Under the pieces are notes generated by a model. It saw only the letters and a list, made by a program, of their open reading frames with translations, had not been told where the DNA came from and did not search any database. 64,000 bases of DNA, from NCBI GenBank assembly GCA_964438995.1, contig CAYTMQ010000004.1, positions 1 to 64,000 on the forward strand, in the 5' to 3' direction. A program made the translations under genes and the position numbers. Positions 24,842-32,498 of this stretch are shown here, piece after piece (position 1 is the first letter of the stretch; each line of letters opens with the position of its first letter). Source of the stretch: JABMMZ01 sp964438995 (lineage in GTDB: Bacteria > Bacteroidota > Bacteroidia > NS11-12g > UBA955).

Positions 24842-25786
24842 CTAAGATTCAATGATCCAAACTTTGTATTCAATTGATTGAGTAGGATTGACAGCTTGAA
24901 TCATCAATTTATCTCCATTATCACCAATATGTCTCGATAGCAAATTAATCTTCTCTCTTGAGTTTACTGGTCGGCAATGTTCAATTTTCTCTAATTTATT
25001 ACTCAAGCCCCAAATCGCATTCCCTCCATTTACAGACACTCTAAATTCTCTATCTCTATCGTATTTAATAGAAGTAATAACATGGACATTTCCGTCGTTG
25101 AGTACACCTTCAAAGTTTGCTTTAGAATTGAAATCAAACTGTAAAATGGTTCTAGCTAATTGATAATCTGAAAACACTTGAGGCAAAGTAGTTTCTATTG
25201 CAGCCATCGCTGGGTCCAATTTCTCAATAAAGAATTGGTTTAAATCTGTATAAGCTTTTAAACTTTGAAGCGAAGCTTGTTTTCTCATTTCAATTGAATG
25301 CTTGTTCATAGGGTAATCAAGAGCAAACAAAGTAAGCGAGCTCACAAAAGAATCAATTTTCTTTTGTCTAAGTCCTTGTATTTTTAATCGTGCTTCACAA
25401 ACCATTAAAAGGTCGTACAAATTTGAGGAGTAATCGAGCATATCCTCTTCATTCATGACACTTAATTCGATAAAGTCAAAATCTATAAAAGCCGACAATT
25501 GTTCTATTGGTTTGTACTTCAATGAGTCTCTAAGTTTTATAAGAGCTTCCGTAATCACTAAGATATTAGTTTGTAGATCTTCTCGTTTTCTTGCTCTTTC
25601 GATAGAATAACCATTAGAATAAGAAACTGATTTTTCAAATTCCATTTGAAGACGGTCGAACAAAGATGTTAAATTGATGAATAAGTTAGATAAATTTTTA
25701 AATTGGTCTATTTCATCTTCATGCAATCTATAAAATTTTTTAACTTTACGGCACATGCATAAAAAATCTTGTTGTGTATTCTTCAT
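24842..25786 (-). CDS. Hypothetical helical protein, 314 aa
   Basis: I do not recognise this protein. It appears mostly alpha-helical (LTSLFDRLQMEFEKSVSYSN; LFINLTSLFDRLQ) through about residue 230, then a smaller C-terminal beta-rich part (FEGVLNDGNVHVITSIKYD...IEYKVWIIES). It has no signal peptide or membrane segment. The ATG at 25786 is preferred to the TTG at 25810 because the leader reads AATACACAAAAATG, nearly identical to the leader/3'-box motif of the T9SS cluster. This hints that it shares expression control with those genes. Confidence 0.6.
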   Translation of the reverse strand: MKNTQQDFLCMCRKVKKFYRLHEDEIDQFKNLSNLFINLTSLFDRLQMEFEKSVSYSNGYSIERARKREDLQTNILVITEALIKLRDSLKYKPIEQLSAFIDFDFIELSVMNEEDMLDYSSNLYDLLMVCEARLKIQGLRQKKIDSFVSSLTLFALDYPMNKHSIEMRKQASLQSLKAYTDLNQFFIEKLDPAMAAIETTLPQVFSDYQLARTILQFDFNSKANFEGVLNDGNVHVITSIKYDRDREFRVSVNGGNAIWGLSNKLEKIEHCRPVNSREKINLLSRHIGDNGDKLMIQAVNPTQSIEYKVWIIES

Positions 25787-26450
25787 TTTTGTGTATTTTG
25801 AACCTATCAAAATTACTATTTAATTTAAAGATAGTTAACAGCCAATTTATTATTTATTCACAAACTATAATATTTAATTTAATTATTTTATTAAAATTAA
25901 AACGAGGTCTTATAATTGGCAAAAACAAAAATATATTAGTCTAAATATCAATTAAATAATATTAATTTAATTTAAATTATAAAAATAACATTATTATTGT
26001 ATTTAGTATTTTATACCTGTACATAAATTTGTACACTTTGTTTGTTTTAACTAAATAGAAATTCTTATATTTTTTACTCTTAATAGGTATCAAAACAGTC
26101 AAAATACCCGTATCTAAAATTCAATTAAAAATCTATCTACTAATGATTTGCAAGTTACAATTAGGTTAAATATGACAATAAAATAGATATCGAAATTTCA
26201 TATTTAACTGATTATCTTTTAATTAACAAAAATAAGTTTCATTATTTTAACAATCAATCAATTTATTAATTAATATTTAAATTTTGTACTATTAAAATTT
26301 AAATTGAAGTATTTTTTATAATTTGAAGGTGAAATTCACTAGATTTAAGGTCATTTTTAATAATTTTAATCAATGTTACTTAAATTGAATTTAATACATT
26401 GTCAACAGTGTTATAATTTTGAAAATCAACTAATTTGGGTAAAATGATAC
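25787..26450. other. Long AT-rich intergenic region
   Basis: I see no gene in this gap. It contains AGTATTTTATACC at 26005-26017, matching the paralog A-type site, about 220 nt upstream of the helical protein gene. Otherwise it is low-complexity A/T-rich DNA up to the promoter at 26451. Confidence 0.5.
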
Positions 26451-26478
26451 TTGAAATGAACATGGTATATTATCTTTG
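26451..26478 (+). promoter_or_regulatory. Promoter of the STAS-like gene
   Basis: TTG (26451-26453), 17 nt, TATCTTTG (26471-26478) fits the Bacteroidota consensus. It lies inside the longest open frame that begins at 26435, which argues that translation starts downstream, at 26510. Confidence 0.75.
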
Positions 26479-26509
26479 CAATGTAAAAAATTCAACATTA
26501 CATAGAGCA

Positions 26510-26893
26510 ATGCCACAAATCAAAGTATTTGAAAATCATCAGTTAAAAATGGAGATCAAAGAAGGTATTTTACATGCGCATTACAAGGCTGGATTGAAAT
26601 TGAATTTAGAGGAGGCTAAAATACTAGTAGATGAGCGTTTAAAGCTGTGTGAAGGTAAAGAATATCCTTTTGTGATTTATGATGGAGGTGTAGTGAGTAT
26701 GGATAGAGAAGCCAGGATATTCTTTTCTTCTTATGATGGGACCAAAGGTATTTCGATGGCCGCATTTATCGAAAGTTCGGTTTTTAGTAAAATGCTCATC
26801 AATTTCTTTTTAAAGCTGACCAAACCTAATGTTAAAAGTAGAGCTTTTAATAATGTACATGAAGCGATAGATTGGATAAAAAGAAATCAATAA
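26510..26893 (+). CDS. STAS/SpoIIAA-like small protein
   Basis: This 127-residue protein starts MPQIKVFENHQLKMEIKEGIL. Its features are an initial beta strand with EGILHAHYK, a helix of the type LNLEEAKILVDERLKLCEGK, the YPFVIYDGG strand, then REARIFFSSYDGTKGISMAAF and a C-terminal helix NVHEAIDWIKRNQ. This order fits a Bacteroidota family with a STAS/SpoIIAA-like fold, which I recall as uncharacterised. I chose ATG 26510 because a strong promoter lies at 26451-26478 within the longer frame. It is a single gene; its stop abuts the minus-strand terminator at 26892-26932. Confidence 0.65.
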   Translation: MPQIKVFENHQLKMEIKEGILHAHYKAGLKLNLEEAKILVDERLKLCEGKEYPFVIYDGGVVSMDREARIFFSSYDGTKGISMAAFIESSVFSKMLINFFLKLTKPNVKSRAFNNVHEAIDWIKRNQ

Positions 26894-26932
26894 AAAAACC
26901 TTTACCCAACATTTGACTGCTGAGTAAAGGTT
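26892..26932 (-). terminator. Minus-strand terminator of the small membrane-peptide unit
   Basis: On the minus strand 15 bp can pair (26932-26918 with 26911-26897), including a few G-U pairs, around a six-base loop, followed by U7. On the plus strand two of the pairs become A-C mismatches and no U-tract follows, so it is oriented for a minus-strand transcript. The only candidate is the one from the promoter at 27213-27183. Confidence 0.85.
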
Positions 26933-26967
26933 GCTAAAAATCAACTACCTCACATTATATCTTTAAC

Positions 26968-26981
26968 TGGTCTCTCGACCA
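26968..26981 (-). ncRNA. Small GNRA hairpin in the 3' part of the peptide transcript
   Basis: UGGUC-GAGA-GACCA forms a 5-bp stem with a GAGA (GNRA) tetraloop between the small reading frame and the terminator. It suggests the RNA itself is structured. Confidence 0.45.
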
Positions 26982-27010
26982 ATGATTTTTTCTTTCCTAA
27001 AGTGTCGTTT

Positions 27011-27100
27011 TTATAACTGAAAATGCGAAAACACACTTATCAATACAAATTCAATAACGACTAGAACTGTTTTTAAAAACCTGCTTTTTTTATGTCTCAT
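27011..27100 (-). CDS. 29-residue putative membrane peptide
   Basis: This small ORF starts with a basic MRHKKSRFLK, continues into a hydrophobic stretch (TVLVVIEFVLISVF) and ends SHFQL-stop. The layout suits a single-pass membrane microprotein or a type I toxin-like peptide. It lies in its own transcription unit, with a consensus promoter at 27213-27183 and a strong terminator at 26932-26892, so the transcript would be about 290 nt. No homolog is known to me, and conservation has not been tested. Alternatively the unit is a regulatory RNA and the frame is incidental. Confidence 0.5.
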   Translation of the reverse strand: MRHKKSRFLKTVLVVIEFVLISVFSHFQL

Positions 27101-27182
27101 AAGTCTTAAAATTTACTTGTTAATTTTTAAGTACAAATACACAATAAGTATAAAGTCTTATAGGTTACAACTGTCTTATAAT

Positions 27183-27213
27183 CAAATATATAAAATAGTA
27201 TATTCAAATTCAA
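27183..27213 (-). promoter_or_regulatory. Promoter of small membrane-peptide unit
   Basis: Minus-strand TTG (27213-27211), 20 nt, TATATTTG (27190-27183) matches the Bacteroidota consensus exactly. It lies about 83 nt before the ATG at 27100. Confidence 0.75.
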
Positions 27214-27511
27214 GATTATTTAAAGATTAAATAATATATTTTGTAACTAATTAAATATCAGAACTATAATTTTACCCGTTGTGCCCTTTTTAAAGCATTA
27301 ATTTAAGGTTTTGGCAGTTGTATATGCAAAATCGTGCCAAAATTCTTCTCAAAGAAAATGTAAAATATTGGTGCTACTTTTAGGAATAAGTTATACTTGT
27401 ATTAAGTCATTAATATATCCCAATTGAGATCCTTTTAATTCTTAATATCAATGATTTATAAATTATAAAGTTAGTAGAAAAGTAATTTAATTTAACAACA
27501 AGTAATTAAGT
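27214..27511. other. Intergenic region downstream of osmC
   Basis: No gene is visible. An 8-bp inverted repeat TTTTGGCA (27309-27316)/TGCCAAAA (27335-27342) with an 18-nt loop lies here. It has no U-tract on the minus strand and only a weak pyrimidine run on the plus strand, so it is not a clear terminator for the osmC run. Confidence 0.45.
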
Positions 27512-27973
27512 TTAATTAATTAGACCCTGATACTCAATCGGAAAATTACAGGAATTGGTAATGAAACATTTTTTACCAGCAAGTTGGTGTAGGTTATTAG
27601 CCTCTTCTTCCCTACCTTTTTCTAAAATCAGAACTTTTGGGTGTAAGATAACTTTAGAGAATTTGCCTCCATTGCCAGGGATTTCGTCCATCCAAGCTTC
27701 TGGATGGTCTATATATTCAATTACGGTAATTTTGGCATCTGCACATAAATGAAGAAACCACAACATGTGGCAAGAAGAAATGGCTGATAACAACATGTCT
27801 TCGGGATTGATTTTTGAAGCATCGCCTCTGAAAGCTGAATCAGCTGAGCCATATTGGTCGTTTTTGCCCTCTATTTTAATTGTATAATCGCGATTATATG
27901 AAGTATAATTTAAAGTGCCCTCGCCCTTATTTCCTGTCCAAACAATTGATTGTGTATAATGATGAATTTTCAT
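27512..27973 (-). CDS. OsmC-family peroxiredoxin-like protein
   Basis: This 153-residue protein is an OsmC/Ohr-superfamily member: NPEDMLLSAISSCHMLWFLHLC at about residues 56-77 contains the catalytic C68, and a second Cys, C142 in ITNSCNFPIEY, lies at the expected resolving position. Such enzymes reduce organic peroxides using thiols. The ATG at 27973 lies 4 nt after the DUF3570 stop, so it is the last gene of the ten-gene run; the in-frame TTG at 27988 is less likely. Its link to bacillithiol and thioredoxin-like genes in the same run fits a thiol-redox role. Confidence 0.85.
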   Translation of the reverse strand: MKIHHYTQSIVWTGNKGEGTLNYTSYNRDYTIKIEGKNDQYGSADSAFRGDASKINPEDMLLSAISSCHMLWFLHLCADAKITVIEYIDHPEAWMDEIPGNGGKFSKVILHPKVLILEKGREEEANNLHQLAGKKCFITNSCNFPIEYQGLIN

Positions 27974-27977
27974 ATAT

Positions 27978-29177
27978 TTAATTTCCAATATTAATATAAA
28001 GAGTCATTATGTGTGCATATAAGTTATTAGATCGAACAAAGTACGCATATCTTAAGTTTATATTTTTTAAGTTACTTGAAGAATTTAACTTTTTTACAGC
28101 AAGTGATTTGACTTCAATTCCAAGTTTCAATGTATTAATATTTGATAAATCGTAGTCTGAGCTGTAAAATTCTTCTTGAATTTGATGTTGACCAAAAGGT
28201 GCAAAGTATTTTGATGCAGTCTGAGTGTATAATCTAATAAACGGACTGATATTAACTCCAGATTTCAACTTAAATGTGGTTTCATTTTCAAGAGCAAAGC
28301 CATTTATTCCAAAATTATCGTTGTATGATTCAAAGGTATTTTTCAAAATTGTACTACCACCTAAAAATACATTCCATTTGAGAATCAGGGTTAGTTTGTG
28401 TCTGGTGTTGGGTAAATTCTCAACTCTTTTACTAGAATCGTTAAAAATGACTCGGTGAAAAGGCGTTGAAATCAAACCATTTTGATATACATACAATGGA
28501 TAAAACCCTACAATATTCCTTTTATTGATGATTTGCGATATTCCAAATTTGAAATTATATGAGTTTCTTTTGTAAATATCGAACCAATTTTGATTGCGCA
28601 ATTCAACGGGATAAATCAGTTTAACTGGCCGTTTATAATTCGGATTTATTCTACCCCATCTTAAGTCGTCAAAGAACAACTTTGCTTCAAAAGAGACATT
28701 TCTCATTTTGTTTTTAGAAGTTCTATTCAATCCTAATGTAAAATTTCTAGACAGATAATCCGATTCAATAGAAAACCCAGTACCTATTTCGAGGTTGATC
28801 TTGAGTGGCTTTAGAAGATTGCCATAGTTGATATTAGCGTATGTTCTTGCATCCTGTCTAGAAGCACTGGATTGAACATAATCAATATTATCAGTAGATG
28901 CAGACGTAATAATATCCGAACCACCTTTTAGTGACAAAACAGATTGGTTTCTTTTTCTTTTGTAAGCAATCGAAGGAGAATACACTATTAGTTTCTCAGT
29001 CCCTATCCCTCCAGTAACAGCTGAGTTATTGCCATCTTGGATGTACTGACTATATACAACTTCTATATCATGTTTGGCCACTTTAATAGAATTCTTAGAC
29101 GTATCTAATGGGTTAGAGAAAGCTCTTCCCCAAGGTAAGAGGGCTAAAATTGCGGCTAAATATACTCTCTTAATCAT
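27978..29177 (-). CDS. DUF3570 outer-membrane beta-barrel protein
   Basis: This 399-residue protein has a signal peptide (IKRVYLAAILALLPWGRAFS) and the DUF3570 pattern: YSPSIAYKRKRNQSVLSLKGGSDIITSASTD, ASRQDARTYANINYG and GTGFSIESDYLSRNFTLG. Alternating hydrophobic strands and a C-terminal IMTLYINIGN point to an outer-membrane barrel. DUF3570 genes typically sit beside DUF4266, ApbE and thioredoxin genes, as here; the molecular function is not established to my knowledge. Its start overlaps the DUF4266 stop by 1 nt. Confidence 0.85.
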   Translation of the reverse strand: MIKRVYLAAILALLPWGRAFSNPLDTSKNSIKVAKHDIEVVYSQYIQDGNNSAVTGGIGTEKLIVYSPSIAYKRKRNQSVLSLKGGSDIITSASTDNIDYVQSSASRQDARTYANINYGNLLKPLKINLEIGTGFSIESDYLSRNFTLGLNRTSKNKMRNVSFEAKLFFDDLRWGRINPNYKRPVKLIYPVELRNQNWFDIYKRNSYNFKFGISQIINKRNIVGFYPLYVYQNGLISTPFHRVIFNDSSKRVENLPNTRHKLTLILKWNVFLGGSTILKNTFESYNDNFGINGFALENETTFKLKSGVNISPFIRLYTQTASKYFAPFGQHQIQEEFYSSDYDLSNINTLKLGIEVKSLAVKKLNSSSNLKNINLRYAYFVRSNNLYAHIMTLYINIGN

Positions 29178-29386
29178 TAGTTACAACCACAGCCACCGCT
29201 TGCTTTATTACCATCTGATGGATTGTCTCCTTCTCGGATGGTTTCGATATAAATTTCAAAGTTTTTACCGGCGCTTCCACCCATCTGCATTTCTGGGTCG
29301 TTTACATAAACCATTTCGTACGACTTAAGTGTCGTACAAGATGAGATTGAAATCAAAATGATGATTATAATAGCTTTAATCTTCAT
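29177..29386 (-). CDS. DUF4266 lipoprotein with C-terminal GCGCN
   Basis: This 69-residue lipoprotein has a lipobox (SISSC, about residue 17), the family segment YEMVYVNDPEMQMGG, and a tail SDGNKASGGCGCN, the hallmark of DUF4266. The two terminal Cys in GCGCN could bind a metal or heme, or be a redox or modification site; this is inference. The longest open frame starts at 29500, but the ATG at 29386 gives an immediate signal peptide (KIKAIIIIILIS) and overlaps the ApbE end by only 11 nt, so I chose it. It probably works with the DUF3570 barrel and ApbE. Confidence 0.85.
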   Translation of the reverse strand: MKIKAIIIIILISISSCTTLKSYEMVYVNDPEMQMGGSAGKNFEIYIETIREGDNPSDGNKASGGCGCN

Positions 29387-30311
29387 ATTCAAATATACTG
29401 TTTTTGGAGGTAAAGACTTGATTAAATTCATCCACAATAAAAGCAAAAGTGTTTGGTAATTGGTCGATAAACGAAATGCCTTTTTCCGGCCCCATAGCAT
29501 ACACCGCAGTTGCTAATGCATCAGAAAGTTCGGCTGAAGGAGAAATAATGGAGACACTTTTTAAAGAAGTACATGGATAACCAGTTAGCGGATTGATGTT
29601 ATGGCTATATTTAACATTGTTATAAATAAAATGCTGCTCATAATCGCCTGAGGTTGCAATAGCCATATTGTTTAAGTTCAAGAAAGCTATGTTTTGTTTT
29701 TTATTATTTGGATTGGCAATGCCAACTTTCCAAGCATTCCCATCTTCATTTTTACCCCATGCACATAAGTCGCCCGAGGCACTTATGACCCCATCATTTA
29801 ACCCATTTTGAATTAACAATTGTTTTGCTTTATCAGCTGCATACCCCTTGCCAATTGCAGCCAAACTAACAGACATTCTATCTTTTAACAATTCTATTGT
29901 TTGGTTGTTAAGGCACTTTAAATATTGATAGCCGACAGATGACTTACATCTTTGAATGGCAGATGTTTCAGGAAATTTAAAATCCGAATTTTTAAATTGG
30001 TAAATGGATTTATATGGCGCCATAGTGATATCAAAATACCCTTGACTAAGTTTTGAAATAGACAAAGCTCTATAAAGAATTTGGTAGGTTTCTTCATTGA
30101 TGGATATTAGACCTTTTTTCTGAAAGGCATTGATTCTACTAATATCAGAATCAGGTTTAAATTCAGACAGGAGGTTTTCGAGTCGGTGAATTTCATCTAC
30201 AGCTATTTTAAAATAGTGATCAGCTTGTTCTTTGGATTGACAGACGAAAACAAATTCGAATGCCGAACCCATTAATTTTTCAGTAAATCTATATTGATTT
30301 AATTTTTGCAA
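29376..30311 (-). CDS. apbE: FAD:protein FMN transferase (ApbE family)
   Basis: This 311-residue ApbE-family protein links FMN covalently to Thr/Ser of target proteins. It has MGSAFEF (14-20), GYFDITMAP (91-99), IGKGYAAD (153-160), TSGDY (220-224), HNINPLTG (237-244) and DALATAVYAMG (264-274). The usual HIIDPxTG has Asn in place of Asp here. Unlike many ApbE proteins it has no signal peptide or lipobox, since the domain begins almost at once, so its compartment is unclear. The start is TTG at 30311, overlapping the thioredoxin-like gene by 13 nt. The DUF4266 protein is a plausible target or partner, by context only. Confidence 0.88.
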   Translation of the reverse strand: MQKLNQYRFTEKLMGSAFEFVFVCQSKEQADHYFKIAVDEIHRLENLLSEFKPDSDISRINAFQKKGLISINEETYQILYRALSISKLSQGYFDITMAPYKSIYQFKNSDFKFPETSAIQRCKSSVGYQYLKCLNNQTIELLKDRMSVSLAAIGKGYAADKAKQLLIQNGLNDGVISASGDLCAWGKNEDGNAWKVGIANPNNKKQNIAFLNLNNMAIATSGDYEQHFIYNNVKYSHNINPLTGYPCTSLKSVSIISPSAELSDALATAVYAMGPEKGISFIDQLPNTFAFIVDEFNQVFTSKNSIFEYED

Positions 30312-30697
30312 GAATTGAGTGCTTCAATAAAATCGCTCACATTTTTTTTGGAAGGGTCGATTTGACAAATTCCTAATTTAGGATTGATGTAATATATACT
30401 TGGAAAACTACCATCAAAATGGAGTTTTTCGGCTAATTGACCATTTAATTTCACAATAGAATCTGGCAAGGTATTCCTTTGAGGAAAGTCAATTTTTTCG
30501 ATTGAGAGATTGTTGCTTTTACAATATTTCTGAAAGATGGTATCTGACAAGATTCGTTGTTCAAGACTTTTACAATTCGGGCACCAATCAGACCCAATAA
30601 TGATATAAAGAGTGTTAGGTTTTACATCCAAATTATTGGAAACACCTTTATCGAACGAATACAATAGAATAATTATTAATAGTATAAAGTACTTCAT
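30299..30697 (-). CDS. Exported thioredoxin-like protein (WCPNC)
   Basis: This 132-residue protein has an N-terminal signal peptide (KYFILLIIILLYSFDKG), a thioredoxin-fold domain with the active site DWCPNC (C39 and C42), and a cis-Pro segment FPSIYYI. It is expected in the periplasm and may reduce or form disulfides, possibly those of the GCGCN lipoprotein encoded two genes downstream. Its ATG overlaps the LEA14-like stop by 4 nt. Confidence 0.85.
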   Translation of the reverse strand: MKYFILLIIILLYSFDKGVSNNLDVKPNTLYIIIGSDWCPNCKSLEQRILSDTIFQKYCKSNNLSIEKIDFPQRNTLPDSIVKLNGQLAEKLHFDGSFPSIYYINPKLGICQIDPSKKNVSDFIEALNSCKN

Positions 30698-31176
30698 TTT
30701 AAAACAATTTCTTCGGTGTAATTTACTGGTACTTTAAATAATTGTTTATTGACTTGTATTCTGCAAACACCATTAAAATTGAGCGTAAATTTTCGTTCTT
30801 CATTTAAGGCTTTTTCAAGAATACCAGAGAGACCTTGAGTTTCAATCACTTTATTCAAATATATTTTGAAACTAAGAGGTAATTTAAAATCTGAATTTGG
30901 GTGAATGTCAGTTATTTTAACCAAATATACAGAACCAACTTTAGTATTTTGAGTCAATATAGAAAGATCGGTGCTTAGTAATTTAGCTTCTACAATATTT
31001 GGATTTTTAAGTATCAGATCAGCTTTAACAGATATAACATTATCTTGAGAGATGCTATCAAGTTGAATATTCTCGAATGATTTGAATTCAGGGGATTTAA
31101 TTTCTGAATTGATAAAAAAATAGACGACTCCAGCTACTACTAAAAGAACAACAAGTATCAGAGTCAGTTTTTTCAT
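30694..31176 (-). CDS. LEA14-like (WHy-domain) membrane-anchored protein
   Basis: This 160-residue protein has one N-terminal membrane segment (KLTLILVVLLVVAGVVYFFI). A late-embryogenesis-abundant type 2/WHy domain follows at about residues 30-155, for example ISVKADLILKNPNIVEAKLLSTDLSI. Members are predicted beta-sandwich envelope proteins of unclear role. The start ATG shares one base with the bshB1 stop (TAATG), so the genes are translationally coupled. Confidence 0.75.
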   Translation of the reverse strand: MKKLTLILVVLLVVAGVVYFFINSEIKSPEFKSFENIQLDSISQDNVISVKADLILKNPNIVEAKLLSTDLSILTQNTKVGSVYLVKITDIHPNSDFKLPLSFKIYLNKVIETQGLSGILEKALNEERKFTLNFNGVCRIQVNKQLFKVPVNYTEEIVLK

Positions 31177-31898
31177 TATATCAAATTTGAGAGCAAATCT
31201 GTTCCAATAGGCTTTACAGTTCTTAGTCCTTCAGCGTATTTTGAGTTTATATAGCGACCTAGATGAACGCCTCTACTGTTTAAAAAATCGATGAATTCTG
31301 GAGAAGAGATTGGTGTATTGGGTTCGTCAGAATTTGGGTCAAAGAATTGAGATTTATAGGCCATTAGAGCTTTCATTCTGGTTTCCCAGACATCAGTAAC
31401 ATCGATAACCAGATGAGGTTGATGAAAATGGTCTTGAATGTAAGAGTATACATTTCTTGGTCTCCATGCCATTAATTCAATCCCGTCAACAACTGTTTTG
31501 ATTTTAGGTAAACCTGATAAAAAGAGGGCTCTTTTTACTAATTCATGCGCTCTTCCGTGGTCAGGGTGTCTATCTGATTCGGCATTGATCAAGACAATAT
31601 CGGGTTGGTATTTTCTGATAGCTTCAACAACTTTGATGGCATTCTCTTCATTATTTTCAAAAAAACCATCTTTGAGTCTCAGATTTTCCCTTGCATCAAG
31701 TCCCATAATTTTTGAAGCTTCAATAGATTCGAGGTCTCTTAATTCAGCGCTGCCTCTTGTACCTAATTCACCTCTTGTCAAATCAACTATACCAGTAGTT
31801 AATCCATTTAATTTGTGCTTGATCATGATACCAGATGCGGATATTTCGACATCATCAGGATGGGCAGCAAAAGCAAGAAGCTGTATTTTTTTAACCAT
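31176..31898 (-). CDS. bshB1: Bacillithiol biosynthesis deacetylase BshB1
   Basis: This 240-residue PIG-L/LmbE-family zinc enzyme removes acetate from GlcNAc-malate in bacillithiol synthesis. It has FAAHPDDVEISASG (zinc ligands H13 and D16), DLTRGELGTRGSAELRDLE (39-57), typical of BshB1, and SDRHPDHGRAHE (108-119; H111 and H114). bshA and bshC are not in this window. It overlaps the DUF4294 gene by 8 nt. Confidence 0.93.
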   Translation of the reverse strand: MVKKIQLLAFAAHPDDVEISASGIMIKHKLNGLTTGIVDLTRGELGTRGSAELRDLESIEASKIMGLDARENLRLKDGFFENNEENAIKVVEAIRKYQPDIVLINAESDRHPDHGRAHELVKRALFLSGLPKIKTVVDGIELMAWRPRNVYSYIQDHFHQPHLVIDVTDVWETRMKALMAYKSQFFDPNSDEPNTPISSPEFIDFLNSRGVHLGRYINSKYAEGLRTVKPIGTDLLSNLI

Positions 31899-32496
31899 TT
31901 TCCTTTTCTATTGACTTAATTATTTCTTCTATTTGATAATCTTGTACTGGGTCGTAAGTTGCTTTCATGTCTGCATTATACGTTTTAGCAATGGCTTGAA
32001 AGAACAACGTTTCAAAAGTACCTCCGTAATTGCTCATTATATCCCAAGTTGATTTACCAGTTTCTCTATGTATAAGTTTTAGCAGTATTCTACCCTCTTC
32101 TACATACAAGTTTTTGAGGTCGTCCATAAACTGTTCTTTTATGGCTTTCTCACATTCTTTTATGTACTTCTTTTTTTCTTTTTTAGAGGTTAGTAGATTG
32201 AGGTTATCCTCCATCATTTGAAGTCTATAAGCTGCTAGTTTGGCATAAGGTAGAGCATTTCTAACCCATCTCACTAAATCGTTATAAGATTTTTGTTCTT
32301 CTTTGGTTTTAGTACCAGAAGATTTTAGAATGAACCTATTTAGAAGATACACTGGCAAGGTATCATTACCTTGGATTTCATATCCAATTTTAAACGCCAT
32401 TTTATTTCTTTTAATAAGGGTATCATTGTCATTCGTTTGGGCAAATGATAATGTTGTTGAACCTAATAAAATCAATATAAATGCAGCTAATTTCAA
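31891..32496 (-). CDS. DUF4294 family exported protein
   Basis: This 201-residue protein has a signal peptide (KLAAFILILLGSTTLSFAQ). The DUF4294 pattern VRNALPYAKLAAYRLQMMEDNL...KKKYIKECEKAIKEQFMDDLKNL...RILLKLIHRETGKSTWDI lies at about residues 75-160. It is probably a helical periplasmic or lipoprotein-like protein of unknown function, restricted to Bacteroidota as far as I know. The start is TTG at 32496, two bases after the lgt stop. Confidence 0.8.
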   Translation of the reverse strand: MKLAAFILILLGSTTLSFAQTNDNDTLIKRNKMAFKIGYEIQGNDTLPVYLLNRFILKSSGTKTKEEQKSYNDLVRWVRNALPYAKLAAYRLQMMEDNLNLLTSKKEKKKYIKECEKAIKEQFMDDLKNLYVEEGRILLKLIHRETGKSTWDIMSNYGGTFETLFFQAIAKTYNADMKATYDPVQDYQIEEIIKSIEKENG

Positions 32497-32498
32497 AA

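Noticed and set aside
26435..26509. N-terminal extension of the STAS-like protein
   Set aside because: A consensus promoter (26451-26478) lies within it, so this part is unlikely to be transcribed as coding sequence.
27309..27342. TTTTGGCA/TGCCAAAA hairpin downstream of osmC
   Set aside because: No U-tract follows in the osmC direction and the loop is long; not a convincing terminator.
27183..27511. The small peptide transcript as simple 3' UTR of the osmC run
   Set aside because: A consensus promoter lies between osmC and the small ORF, so a separate unit is the better reading, although readthrough from osmC remains possible.
29387..29500. N-terminal extension of the DUF4266 protein
   Set aside because: It would bury the lipoprotein signal peptide and overlap apbE by over 120 nt; the ATG at 29386 gives a proper lipobox layout.
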